NCBI GenBank assembly: GCA_041391425.1
Contig: JAWKNZ010000003.1
Coordinates: 124,001-188,000, forward strand
Reading direction: 5' to 3'
DNA length: 64,000 nucleotides
Source: JAWKNZ01 sp041391425
GTDB lineage: Bacteria > Bdellovibrionota_B > Oligoflexia > Oligoflexales > JAWKNZ01
Shown: in pieces, positions 54,568-63,850 of the stretch
Position numbering within the stretch: the first letter of the stretch is position 1
How the letters are laid out: each line of letters opens with the position of its first letter
The notes under the pieces: generated by a model
What the model was told of the DNA's origin: nothing
Database searches by the model: none
What the model saw: only the letters and a program-made list of their open reading frames with translations
Made by a program: the position numbers and the translations under genes

Positions 54568-56205
54568 ATGAACTATGGATTTCTAATCGATAACCGGCGT
54601 TGCATTGGTTGCCATGCATGCTCGACAGCTTGTAAAAGTGAGAATCAAGTGCCTCTTGGGGTCTCTAGAACTTGGGTAAAGTATACTGAAGTTGGAACAT
54701 ATCCTGATGTAAAAAGGCATTTTCAAGTGACTCGTTGCAATCATTGTGAGAATCCACCTTGTGTTCGGATTTGTCCTGTTTCTGCTATGTATCAGAGGCA
54801 GGATGGGATTGTTGAATTTGATGCGAATGTTTGCATAGGATGTAAGGCTTGTATGCAAGCTTGTCCTTACGATGCTATTTATATAGATCCTGAAACAAAG
54901 AGTGCAGCTAAATGCCATTTTTGTTCTCATCGTGTTGAAATTGGTTTAGAACCTGCATGTGTGATTGTTTGTCCTGAGCATGCTATTATTGCTGGTGATT
55001 TAGATGATGCAAATAGTGAGATTACGAAAGTGCTTGCTGAAAATAGTGTTGGTGTTAGAAAGCCAGAGCAGGGTACGCGACCAAAATTGTTTTATATTAA
55101 TGGCCATTCTGCTTCTTTAAATGCAGCCAATGTGTATCCACAGAAACATTCGTATATGTGGTCTGAAAATAAGAATGCGAAAACACAAAATTTCTGGTCG
55201 TTTGCTAATATCAAGAATAAAATTAATCAACGGAAGTCATACTCTGGCCAAAATATCCGTTCCCCAGAATCACAAAATAGCGCTGAGTCGTATGCTTCTG
55301 GGCGTAAAGCAGAGCAAATGGTACAGGTTTCCTATTCAGCAAGTCATAAAATCCCGTGGCATTGGCAAGTGCCTGCATATTTAGTGACTAAAGGAATTGC
55401 TGCGGGAATAGTATTTTTTCTTATTTGTACTCACCTTAGCGGATGGGTTTTATCTTATGGAAGTGATTTAGCAATTAATTTGGGCGTAAGTTTGCTTTTT
55501 ACATTGCTTACGACATTGTTTTTGGTTTTCGACTTAGAGCATCCAAAGAGGTTTTTAAGGATTTTAACAAGAGCGCAGATGAAAAGTTGGCTATGTCGAG
55601 GTGCTTTTATTCTCATTGCTTTTACGATGGTTGTTGGGGCGTGGTCTTTGTTTGAGGTGAGTAATGTTATAACCGCATATCCGGGTTATGTTTTTAGAGA
55701 TATTTTTAGTTGGCTTACTCTGCCTTTAGCTATTGGCACGGCAATTTATACTGCTTTTTTATTTGGGCAGGCGGAGGGGCGTGATTTTTGGCAAAGTCCG
55801 TTGCTGCCTATTCGGTTTTTCTTGCAGAGCTTATTGTTAGGAACTGCTTGTATACTTTTTTTAAATTATTTTATCCCATTTTCAGTACGTTTCCTGGCAG
55901 CAGCTACGGAGATGTTTTTGTGGTCTGCATTATTTAGCCTGATATGTATATTTTTAACTGAATTTGGAATGCCTCTTTCTACCCCTCAGGCGGTTAAGGC
56001 TTCACATCAATTAATCTATGGGGATTATAAATACCATTTTTGGCTAGGCGGTCTTTTTTGCGGTCATATTTTTCCTTTATTATTTTTTGTTTTTATAGAT
56101 GCAAAAGCAAATCTATTGATGTCGTTTATGGGGCTACTTTGTTTATTTGGGATCTATCTGTATGAGTATGCCTTCGTTATGGCTCCACAAAAGATTTTGT
56201 CTTAG
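54568..56205 (+). CDS. Fused iron-sulfur electron-transfer and NrfD-type membrane subunit of a molybdoenzyme complex
   Basis: The ATG at 54568 begins MNYGFLIDNRRCIGCHACST; AGGGA lies upstream. Residues about 1-170 are a DmsB/PsrB-type ferredoxin domain with sixteen cysteines for four 4Fe-4S clusters (CIGCHACSTACK, CNHCENPPCVRICP, CIGCKACMQACP, CHFCSHRVE...CVIVCPE). A 95-residue linker leads to an NrfD/PsrC-like membrane domain with about eight helices (for example YLVTKGIAAGIVFFLICTHLSG and SLLFTLLTTLFLVFDLEHP), which exchanges electrons with quinone. In most bacteria these are separate proteins, so this is a fusion of 545 aa. The Mo catalytic subunit is the next gene, 79 bases away. Confidence 0.88.
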   Translation: MNYGFLIDNRRCIGCHACSTACKSENQVPLGVSRTWVKYTEVGTYPDVKRHFQVTRCNHCENPPCVRICPVSAMYQRQDGIVEFDANVCIGCKACMQACPYDAIYIDPETKSAAKCHFCSHRVEIGLEPACVIVCPEHAIIAGDLDDANSEITKVLAENSVGVRKPEQGTRPKLFYINGHSASLNAANVYPQKHSYMWSENKNAKTQNFWSFANIKNKINQRKSYSGQNIRSPESQNSAESYASGRKAEQMVQVSYSASHKIPWHWQVPAYLVTKGIAAGIVFFLICTHLSGWVLSYGSDLAINLGVSLLFTLLTTLFLVFDLEHPKRFLRILTRAQMKSWLCRGAFILIAFTMVVGAWSLFEVSNVITAYPGYVFRDIFSWLTLPLAIGTAIYTAFLFGQAEGRDFWQSPLLPIRFFLQSLLLGTACILFLNYFIPFSVRFLAAATEMFLWSALFSLICIFLTEFGMPLSTPQAVKASHQLIYGDYKYHFWLGGLFCGHIFPLLFFVFIDAKANLLMSFMGLLCLFGIYLYEYAFVMAPQKILS

Positions 56206-56284
56206 AGGACTCATATAAAATACTTAGGATTTATGGTCGTATATGTTTGTCTTGTTTATAACCATTAGATAGTGGACCGTTTTG

Positions 56285-59214
56285 ATGGGACTGAATATCA
56301 AAAACTTACTGAATGAAATGCTTGGTCTGGGAAACTTATACCCAGATCCGTTAACCAAATCATCGCAAGAGTTAACGAATGCAGCCGGGCAGAGTGCTCC
56401 TCAGTACTCATACACACATGAGAAGCCTTGTGAGATGACGCAGGTTCAACATCCTGACGGCAGGATGAGTAGTTATCCACCTCCGGAGCGTTGGGATGAT
56501 TGGATAGAGTATGACGCTAAGGCTTGGCCTCAGAAAATATCTAGGCACTATTCTCTTGTACCCACGATTTGTTTTAATTGCGAGAGCGGCTGTGGATTGT
56601 TGGCATATGTTGATAAAAAAACATTCGAAATTCGTAAATTTGAAGGAAATCCTTTGCACCCAGGTAGTCGAGGAAGAAACTGTGCCAAAGGCCCTGCGAC
56701 TCATAATCAAATCTATGATCCTGAACGAATTCTCTATCCGTTAAAAAGAGTTGGAAAACGCGGTGAGGGAAAATGGAGGCGGGTGCCCTGGGATGAGGTG
56801 CTTGAGGATGTCGGAGCTCAGATGCGTGAGAGTCGCCTAAAACGAAAAGATGGTATTATGTATCATGTGGGTCGGCCTGGAGAAGACCATTATACCAATC
56901 GCTGTATTCAAAGTTGGGGCGTGGATGGACATAATAGTCATACAAATATTTGCTCTGCCGCCGCACGATTAGGCTATTCTTTGTGGACGGGCGAGGATCG
57001 TCCAAGTCCTGACTATGCTAACGCTAATACTATTTTGTTGATCTCTAGCCATTTAGAAACAGGCCATTATTTTAATCCCCATGCCCAGCGGATTATTGAA
57101 GCGCAGATGGCTGGAGCAAAGATTATTACTATGGATCCCAGGCTTAGTAACACTGCCAGTAAAAGCGATGTTTGGCTTCCGACTTGGCCTGGAAGTGAAA
57201 CCATCGTTTTGCTTTCGATTGCCTACTATTTAATTGAAAATGAATTATACGATAAAGAATTTATGCGTAGGTGGGTTAACTGGCAAGATTTCTTGCGGCA
57301 TTTTTCCAAGTATGGCGAAACTTGTGAAAATGCTGACCTTGTCAATTTGAAAGCGAAGTTGAGCGCAGCCAAGGAGCAAGAGGAATTTGAAAACTTTCAT
57401 GCGGTTTTATTACTGTTATACCGAGAATTTACTTTTGAAAAAGCTGCTATTGAGTCTCAGGTTCCTATTGAAAGAATTAAACAGGCAGCTCAATATATCG
57501 CCGATAGCCAAGGTCGGCTTGCAGCTCATACTTGGCGTGCTGCAACTATGGGGAACCTCGGTGGCTGGCAAGTGGCACGCGCATTATTTTTTCTTAATGT
57601 TTTAACAGGTAGTGTTGGTAACAAAGGTGGAACTTTATGTAATTCTTGGAATAAATTTGTTCCAAAGGCTTTCAAAATGCCTCCAGCAGTTGATGCTTGG
57701 AATGAGCTGCACCTCCCACATGAATGGCCTCTAGCGCATTATGAAATGAGCTTTCTTCTGCCTCATTTTTTGCAAGAAGGAAGGGGTGATGTAGATGTCT
57801 ATTTCAGTCGTGTGTATAACCCAATGTGGATCAATCCAGATGGATTTATGTGGTTAGATGCACTTAAAGATGAAGAAAAAATAAAGTTGCATGTGGCATT
57901 GACCCCGACTTGGAATGAGTCAGCGTGGTTCGCTGATTATGTTTTGCCTATGGGGCATGCTGGTGAACGGCATGATTTGATGAGTCAAGAGACTCATGCT
58001 AGTCAATGGATAGGTTTTCGACAACCGGTCCGGCGTGTTGCGATGGAGCGTGCTGGAAAAAAAGTACAATATACTTATGAGGCTAATCCAGGAGAAGTTT
58101 GGGAAGAAGCAGAGTTTTGGGTCGAGCTTAGTGGGCGTATGGATATGGATGGATCTTTAGGGATACGTAAATGGTTTGAAAGTCCTTACCGTCCAGGAAA
58201 GCTTATATCTCAAGATGAATACTGGCAGTGGCTTTTTGAAAATTCCGTCCCTGGTTTGCCTGAAGTTGCGGCTAAAGAAGGATTATCACCGCTCGAATAT
58301 ATGAGAAAATACGGATGTTTTGAGATTTCTCGCGATCTTTACCAGCCATTTGAGAAAGAGGCAGATGGTGAAGGTATTTTGCTTGATGGTAAAAGCCTTA
58401 AAGGTTTTAATACTCCTTCCAAAAATTAGAATTTTTTTCAGCAACTTTATTTGACTGGGGTTGGAAAGAGCAGCAATATTTGATTCCATGGCCATTGAAA
58501 AGTCATGTACATCCTGACTTTATCGATCGTGAGAGTGGCCAGATGATATTACTGCCGACATTTCGTTTACCAACATTGATTCACACTAGAAGTGCAAATG
58601 CAAAGTGGCTATATGAAATTAGCCATCGTAATCCTGTATGGATGAACCCACGAGATGCTAAGAGATTGAATCTTGATTGTGATGACCTTGTTAGGGTGGA
58701 AACAGAGATAGGTTACTTTGTCGATAAAGTTTGGGTTACCGAAGGAATAAAAGAAGGGATCATTGCAATGAGCCATCACCTCGGGCGTTGGCGGTTAGAT
58801 GGTCAAAGTGGTGTTAATAAGGGAATGTCCAATTTAGTTGAATTGGAGCAGTCGGGGAAGGAAAACAAGTTGAAGATTGTACATGGTGCCGTAGCTTACA
58901 AGAGCCATGATCCTGATACTGAAAGGGTTTGGTGGCAAGATGTAGGGGTGCATCAAAATCTTACGCACGCAGTTCATCCAGATCCTATCAGTGGAGCCCA
59001 TTGCTGGCTACAGAAAGCCACAAAGGTTGCAAGGGCTGAGCCGCATGATCGTTATGGAGACGTTTGGGTCGATAAGGATAAGTCAATGCAGGTCTACAAG
59101 GAGTGGCTGCAACTTACGCGGTCCGCAGAGAAACATAGCCCCGATGGAACGCGAAGGCCTCTTTGGTTAAAAAGACCGTTGAAGCCGGTACGAGGGGCCT
59201 ATAACTTAAAATAA
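56285..59214 (+). CDS. Molybdopterin oxidoreductase catalytic subunit (CISM family), frameshifted at 58421-58425
   Basis: This is the Mo-bisPGD catalytic subunit of a DMSO-reductase-family enzyme. The cysteines for the 4Fe-4S cluster are in CFNCESGC at residues 96-103, with a fourth near 131 (NCAKG). The Mo ligand is probably the cysteine in TNICSAAARLG. The frame ends at 58429 as FNTPSKN; adding one A to the five-A run at 58421-58425 gives TPSKKLEFFSATLFDWGWKE, the classic family phrase, and continues to 59214 for about 977 residues. No twin-arginine signal is seen, so it faces the cytoplasm. The neighbours are an FeS-NrfD fusion, TorD-like chaperone and TauE/SafE exporter. Sulfite dehydrogenase (SoeA-like), polysulfide or tetrathionate reductase are all possible. 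Confidence 0.85.
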
Positions 59215-59239
59215 ATTTGTAAGCAGGTTATCGAGTTTG

Positions 59240-60301
59240 ATGGATATTACAAAGGTGTCAGAAAAGGGGTTTAAAAAATCTTTGTCGATGACTTTTAGGC
59301 TATTTTCAGAGTTGTTACTTGGTAAGTTTGATAAGCAAACATTAAAAAAAATTTTTTCGTCAAAAGAATTATTAGCAGCTTTCAGAAGCTGCTATTCTTC
59401 CGAAGATGGTGACGTACTCGCAGAGTTTGCGTCTGATCATTATCGTATTTTTGGCTTGCGTATTTCGCCGTATGCAGCAAGCTATCTAACGATGAACTCT
59501 GTGGAGCAAAGTCAAATGGAAGACTCGCTCAAGCTGCTTTATAGCAAGAATGATTTTTTTTATCCGATTTTAGAGGCTGAACGTGTAGATCATATTGGAG
59601 TCGAGCTTTTATATCTTAGCTTTTTGTTGGATAAGGATCTTGAGGATGATAATGTTACCGACACTGGACAAGCGCAGTTAGAATTTTTGCAATGGCATGT
59701 TCTTTCTTGGATAGTGCCCTTTAAACAAAATTTGGATGATTCTTCAGTTTCTTTCTTTTCGCTGTTATTGAATAGCCTCGTAGAGGTGCTTCATCTGTAT
59801 TGGATTTCTCTTAGAAAAGATCAACATACTGAGCTGTCTTTGGCTGGCAGAGCCTGTAAAAAAGAAACAGTAGCGGATATCTTGCCAACGATTGTAAGTG
59901 AAGGAGATTTAAATCTAGAATCGTCTTCTTTGGTGCAGCAGCTGATCAATTCACCGGATACAGATTTAAAGGCATTACGACATTTTTTTATGACTCCATT
60001 TGCATGTGGTTTCTTCCTCTGTCGTAATGAGATTGAAAGGATTGGCTTGTGTCATCAGCTACCCATTTCTTTTGGCTCTCGTAGTCAATGTTTTGCGTCT
60101 TTATTACAAAGTTCTATGGATTATGGAAGGTTTGGTAATGTGGTGGCTGATTTGATAGTGGTTGTCGAAAAGTGGCGTGCTGGATACGATGCTTATTCTA
60201 AGGACTTTTCTCTTTTCTATGATAGCTGGAATAAAAAATGTCAAGATGCGCATTTATTGTTAACTAAAATGCAGGAAAAATTAAAGGAATCCCATGGATA
60301 G
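59240..60301 (+). CDS. TorD/DmsD-type maturation chaperone with extended C-terminus
   Basis: TorD-family chaperones bind the apo-molybdoenzyme and help cofactor insertion. EFASDHYRIFGLRISPYAASYLT matches the family's EYTRLFxxP..PPYESxY region, and RVDHIGVELLYLSFLL and LEFLQWHVLSWIVPF match the DHIAxEL and hlxxWxPxF helices. The 353-residue length is well above the usual 200; the extra 150 residues, helical with several cysteines (FACGFFLCRNEIERIGLC), are specific to this protein. The gene follows the Mo subunit by 25 bases and overlaps the next gene by eight bases. It may assemble the Mo subunit here. Confidence 0.72.
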   Translation: MDITKVSEKGFKKSLSMTFRLFSELLLGKFDKQTLKKIFSSKELLAAFRSCYSSEDGDVLAEFASDHYRIFGLRISPYAASYLTMNSVEQSQMEDSLKLLYSKNDFFYPILEAERVDHIGVELLYLSFLLDKDLEDDNVTDTGQAQLEFLQWHVLSWIVPFKQNLDDSSVSFFSLLLNSLVEVLHLYWISLRKDQHTELSLAGRACKKETVADILPTIVSEGDLNLESSSLVQQLINSPDTDLKALRHFFMTPFACGFFLCRNEIERIGLCHQLPISFGSRSQCFASLLQSSMDYGRFGNVVADLIVVVEKWRAGYDAYSKDFSLFYDSWNKKCQDAHLLLTKMQEKLKESHG

Positions 60302-61289
60302 TTTATATCTGCATTTGCAGGGGATTGATATCTTTATTCCTTTAATTATTGGAATTGGCTTTTGTGTTGGCTTTTTTAGTGGATTAATGGGGGTAGGAGG
60401 TGGGTGGCTTATTACTCCAGCTTTAAGCCTAACTGGCTTGCCTATGACTGTGTCTATTGGGACAAGTTTGACACAGATGATAGGAACGAGTTTATTTGCA
60501 ACTTTTAGACATAGAAAGGGTAAAAATACTGATTTTAAATTGGGGGTTATAATTGGCCTGAGCATGATCGTCGGCTTGCAAATTGGTAAAGAGCTTCTAT
60601 TTACTTTTGCCAATAACGGTATTTCAGACTCAGTTGCACGAGTTCTTTATGTTATCGTTTTGGGTGGGATTGGCTCGTTGATGTTTAGAAATGCTTTGTT
60701 AGAGAAGAAAAGTACTAGCCAGAGAGAGTCTGTGAGCAAAACTCTCGAAATAGATGTAAAATCTTGGAATAAATTTTGGGGCCCTACTACGAGTATTGTT
60801 TCAGCTTCTAGTGCTGTTCCATGGCTTGCTTTATTTATGTTAGGTAGCAGTGCTGGTGTTTTAAGTGGATTGATGGGTATTGGTGGTGGTTTTATATTAG
60901 TGCCATCAATGATTTATCTACTTGGAGTTGATACTATCAGAGCAGTTGCTACTAATCTAATCTGCATATTAGTTGCTAGTAGTTATGGTGCCATAATATT
61001 TACTGGTGGTGGTCAAGTTGATTTTTATGTGGTGCTATTTTTATTGTGTGGTTCGTTTTTGGGCAGCTATGTAGGCGTTGCAATGACGCGGTTGATTGAT
61101 GCTAGAGAATTAAAAATACTTTTTTCTATCCTTGTTCTTATGGCTTCTTTGGCTATGGCTTTGGCAGAATTTGGTTATACTAACATAGCAAAAATAATAA
61201 TCTTTTCTGCCACTAGTGGACTGATTGTCGTTGCACTATCTATGGCATTTTATAAAAAAAATAAAGGATTAAGAGCTGAAGGTAGTTAA
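60294..61289 (+). CDS. TauE/SafE (TSUP) family permease, putative sulfite or organic-anion exporter
   Basis: TSUP permeases export sulfite, sulfonates or sulfoacetate. The protein has two related halves, each with the family motif: GFFSGLMGVGGGWLITPAL near 25-45 and GVLSGLMGIGGGFILVPSM near 185-205. About eight transmembrane helices are visible. Length 331 aa is usual. Its ATG overlaps the chaperone stop by eight bases, so it is in the Mo-enzyme operon. The linkage suggests export of a sulfur anion made or used by the enzyme, but this is context only. Confidence 0.83.
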   Translation: MDSLYLHLQGIDIFIPLIIGIGFCVGFFSGLMGVGGGWLITPALSLTGLPMTVSIGTSLTQMIGTSLFATFRHRKGKNTDFKLGVIIGLSMIVGLQIGKELLFTFANNGISDSVARVLYVIVLGGIGSLMFRNALLEKKSTSQRESVSKTLEIDVKSWNKFWGPTTSIVSASSAVPWLALFMLGSSAGVLSGLMGIGGGFILVPSMIYLLGVDTIRAVATNLICILVASSYGAIIFTGGGQVDFYVVLFLLCGSFLGSYVGVAMTRLIDARELKILFSILVLMASLAMALAEFGYTNIAKIIIFSATSGLIVVALSMAFYKKNKGLRAEGS

Positions 61290-61345
61290 TCACCATTTAC
61301 TAAAAAATCAGGGTATAAATCTCTGTAACTCCCAGAACCGACTGA

Positions 61346-61402
61346 ACTCTGAATCCGGTGAAAATACTACAGTTTTTTTTCAAAAAATTTCAGATCCCAG
61401 AT
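61346..61402. repeat. Second copy of the dispersed repeat at 8875-8925
   Basis: GAATCCGGTGAAAATACTAC, then AGTTTTTTTTCAAAAAATTT and CAGATCCCAGAT nearly match 8879-8925, where the T run is shorter. ATAAGCTCGTTCAT directly after it recurs at 62122, and CATTTACTAAAAAATCA at 61293 has a similar phrase at 62190. The intergenic is a patchwork of small repeats. Confidence 0.75.
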
Positions 61403-61415
61403 AAGCTCGTTCATC

Positions 61416-61737
61416 CTAGGAACTGTTTGCAAAACCCCCAGCTAATTTACTAGCCAGAATTTTCTGAGCTATAAACTCATAACCAAATTCTTGTTTGGCT
61501 TTGTTAGAATTATGAGCTTTGCAAAGGACCTGTAAATTAGAGATTAAATGATTTCCACCTCTTGCAAATGGAGCAATATGATCTATTTCAAGGCAAGTCT
61601 TTGCCGTACACCGTATCTCATTTACATCTGCTTTTTCACATTGATAACTCAGTTTTTTAGAAGCAAGAAGCCTAGGCCCTCGTTCGTACGAGCGTTTGAC
61701 TGTTTTGATAGCAAACCCAAAAAAAATTTTTAAATAG
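61416..61737 (-). pseudogene. HNH endonuclease C-terminal remnant
   Basis: On the minus strand, a frame ending at 61416 translates as KRSYERGPRLLASKKLSYQC... with LEIDHIAPFARGGNHLISNL near its centre and VLCKAHNSNKAKQEFG after it. This is the HNH metal-finger motif: DH of LEIDH, the NL turn and H/N of CKAHN. The frame has about 107 codons and no start codon or upstream HNH-family domain, and it opens just after a TAA near 61750. It looks like the truncated end of a mobile-element HNH nuclease. Dispersed repeats flank it. Confidence 0.7.
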
Positions 61738-61760
61738 CAGTAGTAATTTTACTGTGGGGT

Positions 61761-61962
61761 GCTGTGGGAAAAGATTGGAATCATCGTTAGGATGGAGCTT
61801 TTAATAAAAACTTTTTAGATGATTTCAATGTTTTTCCATGGCAGTCCACAGCTCCCATAGTTTTGCATTACCACTGAAATATCGCTTTCGCATAAAAATA
61901 TTAGGTTAGTAAAATATCGCTATAATTCATTGCCACGACTTAGTTATGGGAGGCTGTGGATA
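61761..61962. repeat. Large imperfect inverted repeat with a third partial arm
   Basis: GCTGTGGGAAAAGATTGGAA plus TCATC (61761-61785) pairs with GATGATTTCAATGTTTTTCC and CAGTCCACAGC (61818-61852), giving a long imperfect hairpin. GTCCACAGCTCCCATAG at 61844-61860 also matches, in reverse complement, ATGGGAGGCTGTGGA at 61946-61960. AAATATCGCT occurs twice between the arms. It could be a MITE-like element or a structured RNA. The rest of 61963-62516 has no gene. Confidence 0.55.
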
Positions 61963-62516
61963 GGCCTGGACAACTATTGATATCGTCCTACAAATTTTTT
62001 GGAGCTTCTTTATTTATAGTGACGATACCAACAGTTGCCCACCCCTAACCACAAGCCAATGACTACTGTTTTTAAAATAAATTTTGATTTCTTTGATCAG
62101 AGATATTTTGCTTGTATTTAAAATAAGCTCGTTCATGCTAGAAAGGTAGTGTGGTTTTTATGATCTTGAGGATTGATTCTACACTATTTACCAAAAAATC
62201 ATGGTAAGTTTTTAGATGGTTGCAGATCCTATATAGGCGATAAATATTTCTGGTTTGTATGGTGACGCTCGAATTATTGTCTTTTTTTCGAATGATATTA
62301 GTGCTTTATGACGTATATGCTAGCCACTCTGTTTTTTGTGGGTACTAGATTTCTTCCTGCTCTAGGAGTTGTCGAGATTTTTATCCTGATTTTTGGTAAG
62401 TGGTGTTAATGTATTCTCACTATATTGTTGTTTTTGGACATATGCATTCATTGTAAGGCTTACTTTTTTAGTCGCTTGTTTTGCTAATTGCTAATTTGCT
62501 TATATAGGAGGCTGAG

Positions 62517-63220
62517 ATGAAATTTCGATCTGCTATTTTTTGGCTTTTGTTCATTGATATTATTAGTGCAAAAATAGTAATAGCTAAAAATGGAACTTTT
62601 TTACGTGCGGAAGCGAAAGATTACGATAAGAAGCTATCTGATAGGCTGGATACCAAGGTACATAGGGAAAGCGCATCTGATATGTGTTGCCAAGATAAGG
62701 ATAGTTTTTCCATAAAGCAGGGTAATGAGCGTTTGAGCCTGGCAGCTTCTAAGGATACAAAATCTTTGAATAGGAGAAAGTTTGTGAAACCAACAGATGA
62801 AGAACTTAAGAAAAAATTGACATCTCTCCAATATAAAGTAACGCAAAAGGATGGTACTGAACCAGCTTTTAAAAATGAATATTGGGACAATAAAAAGAGG
62901 GTATTTATGTGGACGTTGTTAGCGGCGAACCGCTATTTAGTTCTACAACAAAGTATGACTCTGGAACCGGCTGGCCTAGTTTTTTTCAGCCAATAGCATC
63001 CGAAAGTATCATTGAGCGTGAAGATAGGGGCTTATTTAGGGTGAGGACTGAGGTTCGTAGTAAATTAGCAGACTCTCATTTGGGTCATGTATTTAAGGAT
63101 GGCCCAAAACCAACTGGACTTAGGTATTGTATTAACTCTGCAGCTTTACGCTTTATATCTGTAGAAGATTTGGAGAAAGAAGGTTTAGGTGAGTATAAAC
63201 ACCTTTTCCAGAAGCCTTAG
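62517..63220 (+). CDS. msrB: Secreted methionine-R-sulfoxide reductase (MsrB), frameshifted at 62892-62896
   Basis: MsrB reduces methionine-R-sulfoxide in oxidised proteins. AGGAGG lies five bases before the ATG, and the start MKFRSAIFWLLFIDIISAKIV is signal-like. A variable region of about 70 residues precedes FVKPTDEELKKKLTSLQYKV, the MsrB N-terminus. The frame breaks at a run of five A; adding one gives KKEGIYVDVVSGEPLFSS, and the MsrB core continues with SGTGWPSFFQPI and ends at the catalytic cysteine in RYCINSAALRF. The zinc CxxC pairs are absent, as in one MsrB subtype. The restored length is about 234 residues. A periplasmic repair role is likely. Confidence 0.88.
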
Positions 63221-63417
63221 TCTGAGGCATGAATTGTTGGGAGATGATAAAGCGACAAAAATGGAGATTGTGTCTATGTTGAAAATGCCTTGCCACTATA
63301 ATATTAGACGTAGTTAAATTAAATTTTTCCGAAGTGCTTTGATTGTCTTGCTATGTGGTTAGGAAATTCTGTATTTTTTGAGTGTAATTGTAATAGAGAC
63401 CCTTCACTACGTTCAGG

Positions 63418-63522
63418 GTGACGAGTTTGTTGTTCCCGTAATGGTGACGAGTTTGTTGTTCCCGTAATGGTGACGAGTTTGTTGTTCCCGTAATGGTGAC
63501 GAGTTTGTTGTTCCCGTAATGG
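63418..63522. repeat. Four tandem 26-bp repeats (GTGACGAGTTTGTTGTTCCC)
   Basis: Units start at 63418, 63444, 63470 and 63496, an exact 26-base period. They follow an ACCCTTCACTACGTTCAGGGT hairpin-like phrase at 63399-63419, similar to palindromic repeats seen in many bacterial genomes. The 63221-63417 stretch contains no gene. Confidence 0.9.
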
Positions 63523-63524
63523 TG

Positions 63525-63850
63525 GCAGTTTGTTGTTCTCGTCATGCTGAGCGTGGAAGCATCTCTATTTATGCGGTGGTTTGTTCTCGTCATGCTGAGC
63601 GTGAGCGCTCTCTATTTTGCCAATTGCGGTGGTTTGTTGTCTTTGCTGAGCGTAGGAAGCATTCTATTTGCCAATTGCGGTGGTTTGTTGTTCTCGTCAT
63701 GCTGAGCGTGAGCGAAGCATCTCTATTTTGCCAATTGCGGTGGTTTGTTGTTCTCGTCATGCTGAGCGTGAGCGAAGCATCTCTATTTTGCCAATTGCGG
63801 TGGTTTGTTGCTCCCGTCATGCTGAGCGTGAGCGAAGCATCTCTTGTATA
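63525..63850. repeat. 60-bp tandem repeat array, about six units
   Basis: GCTGAGCGTGAGCGAAGCATC begins at 63701, 63761 and 63821, and three related units precede them between 63540 and 63660. Each unit contains CCAATTGCGGTGGTTTGTTG and CTCGTCATGCTGAGCG. The period is exactly 60 in the last three. GCTGAGCG...AGCGAAGC is palindrome-like. Frames over the array are repeat translations, not genes. Bases 63851-64000 show nothing further. Confidence 0.92.

Noticed and set aside
58480..59214. Independent 244-aa molybdopterin-binding protein
   Set aside because: It is the C-terminal domain of the Mo subunit separated by one missing A; the junction restores the TPSKKLEFFS motif.
62909..63220. Separate gene for the MsrB C-terminal part
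   Set aside because: Its codons continue the upstream protein once one A is added to the run at 62892-62896.
63418..63850. CRISPR array
   Set aside because: Units are directly adjacent with no unique spacers, and no cas genes are present.
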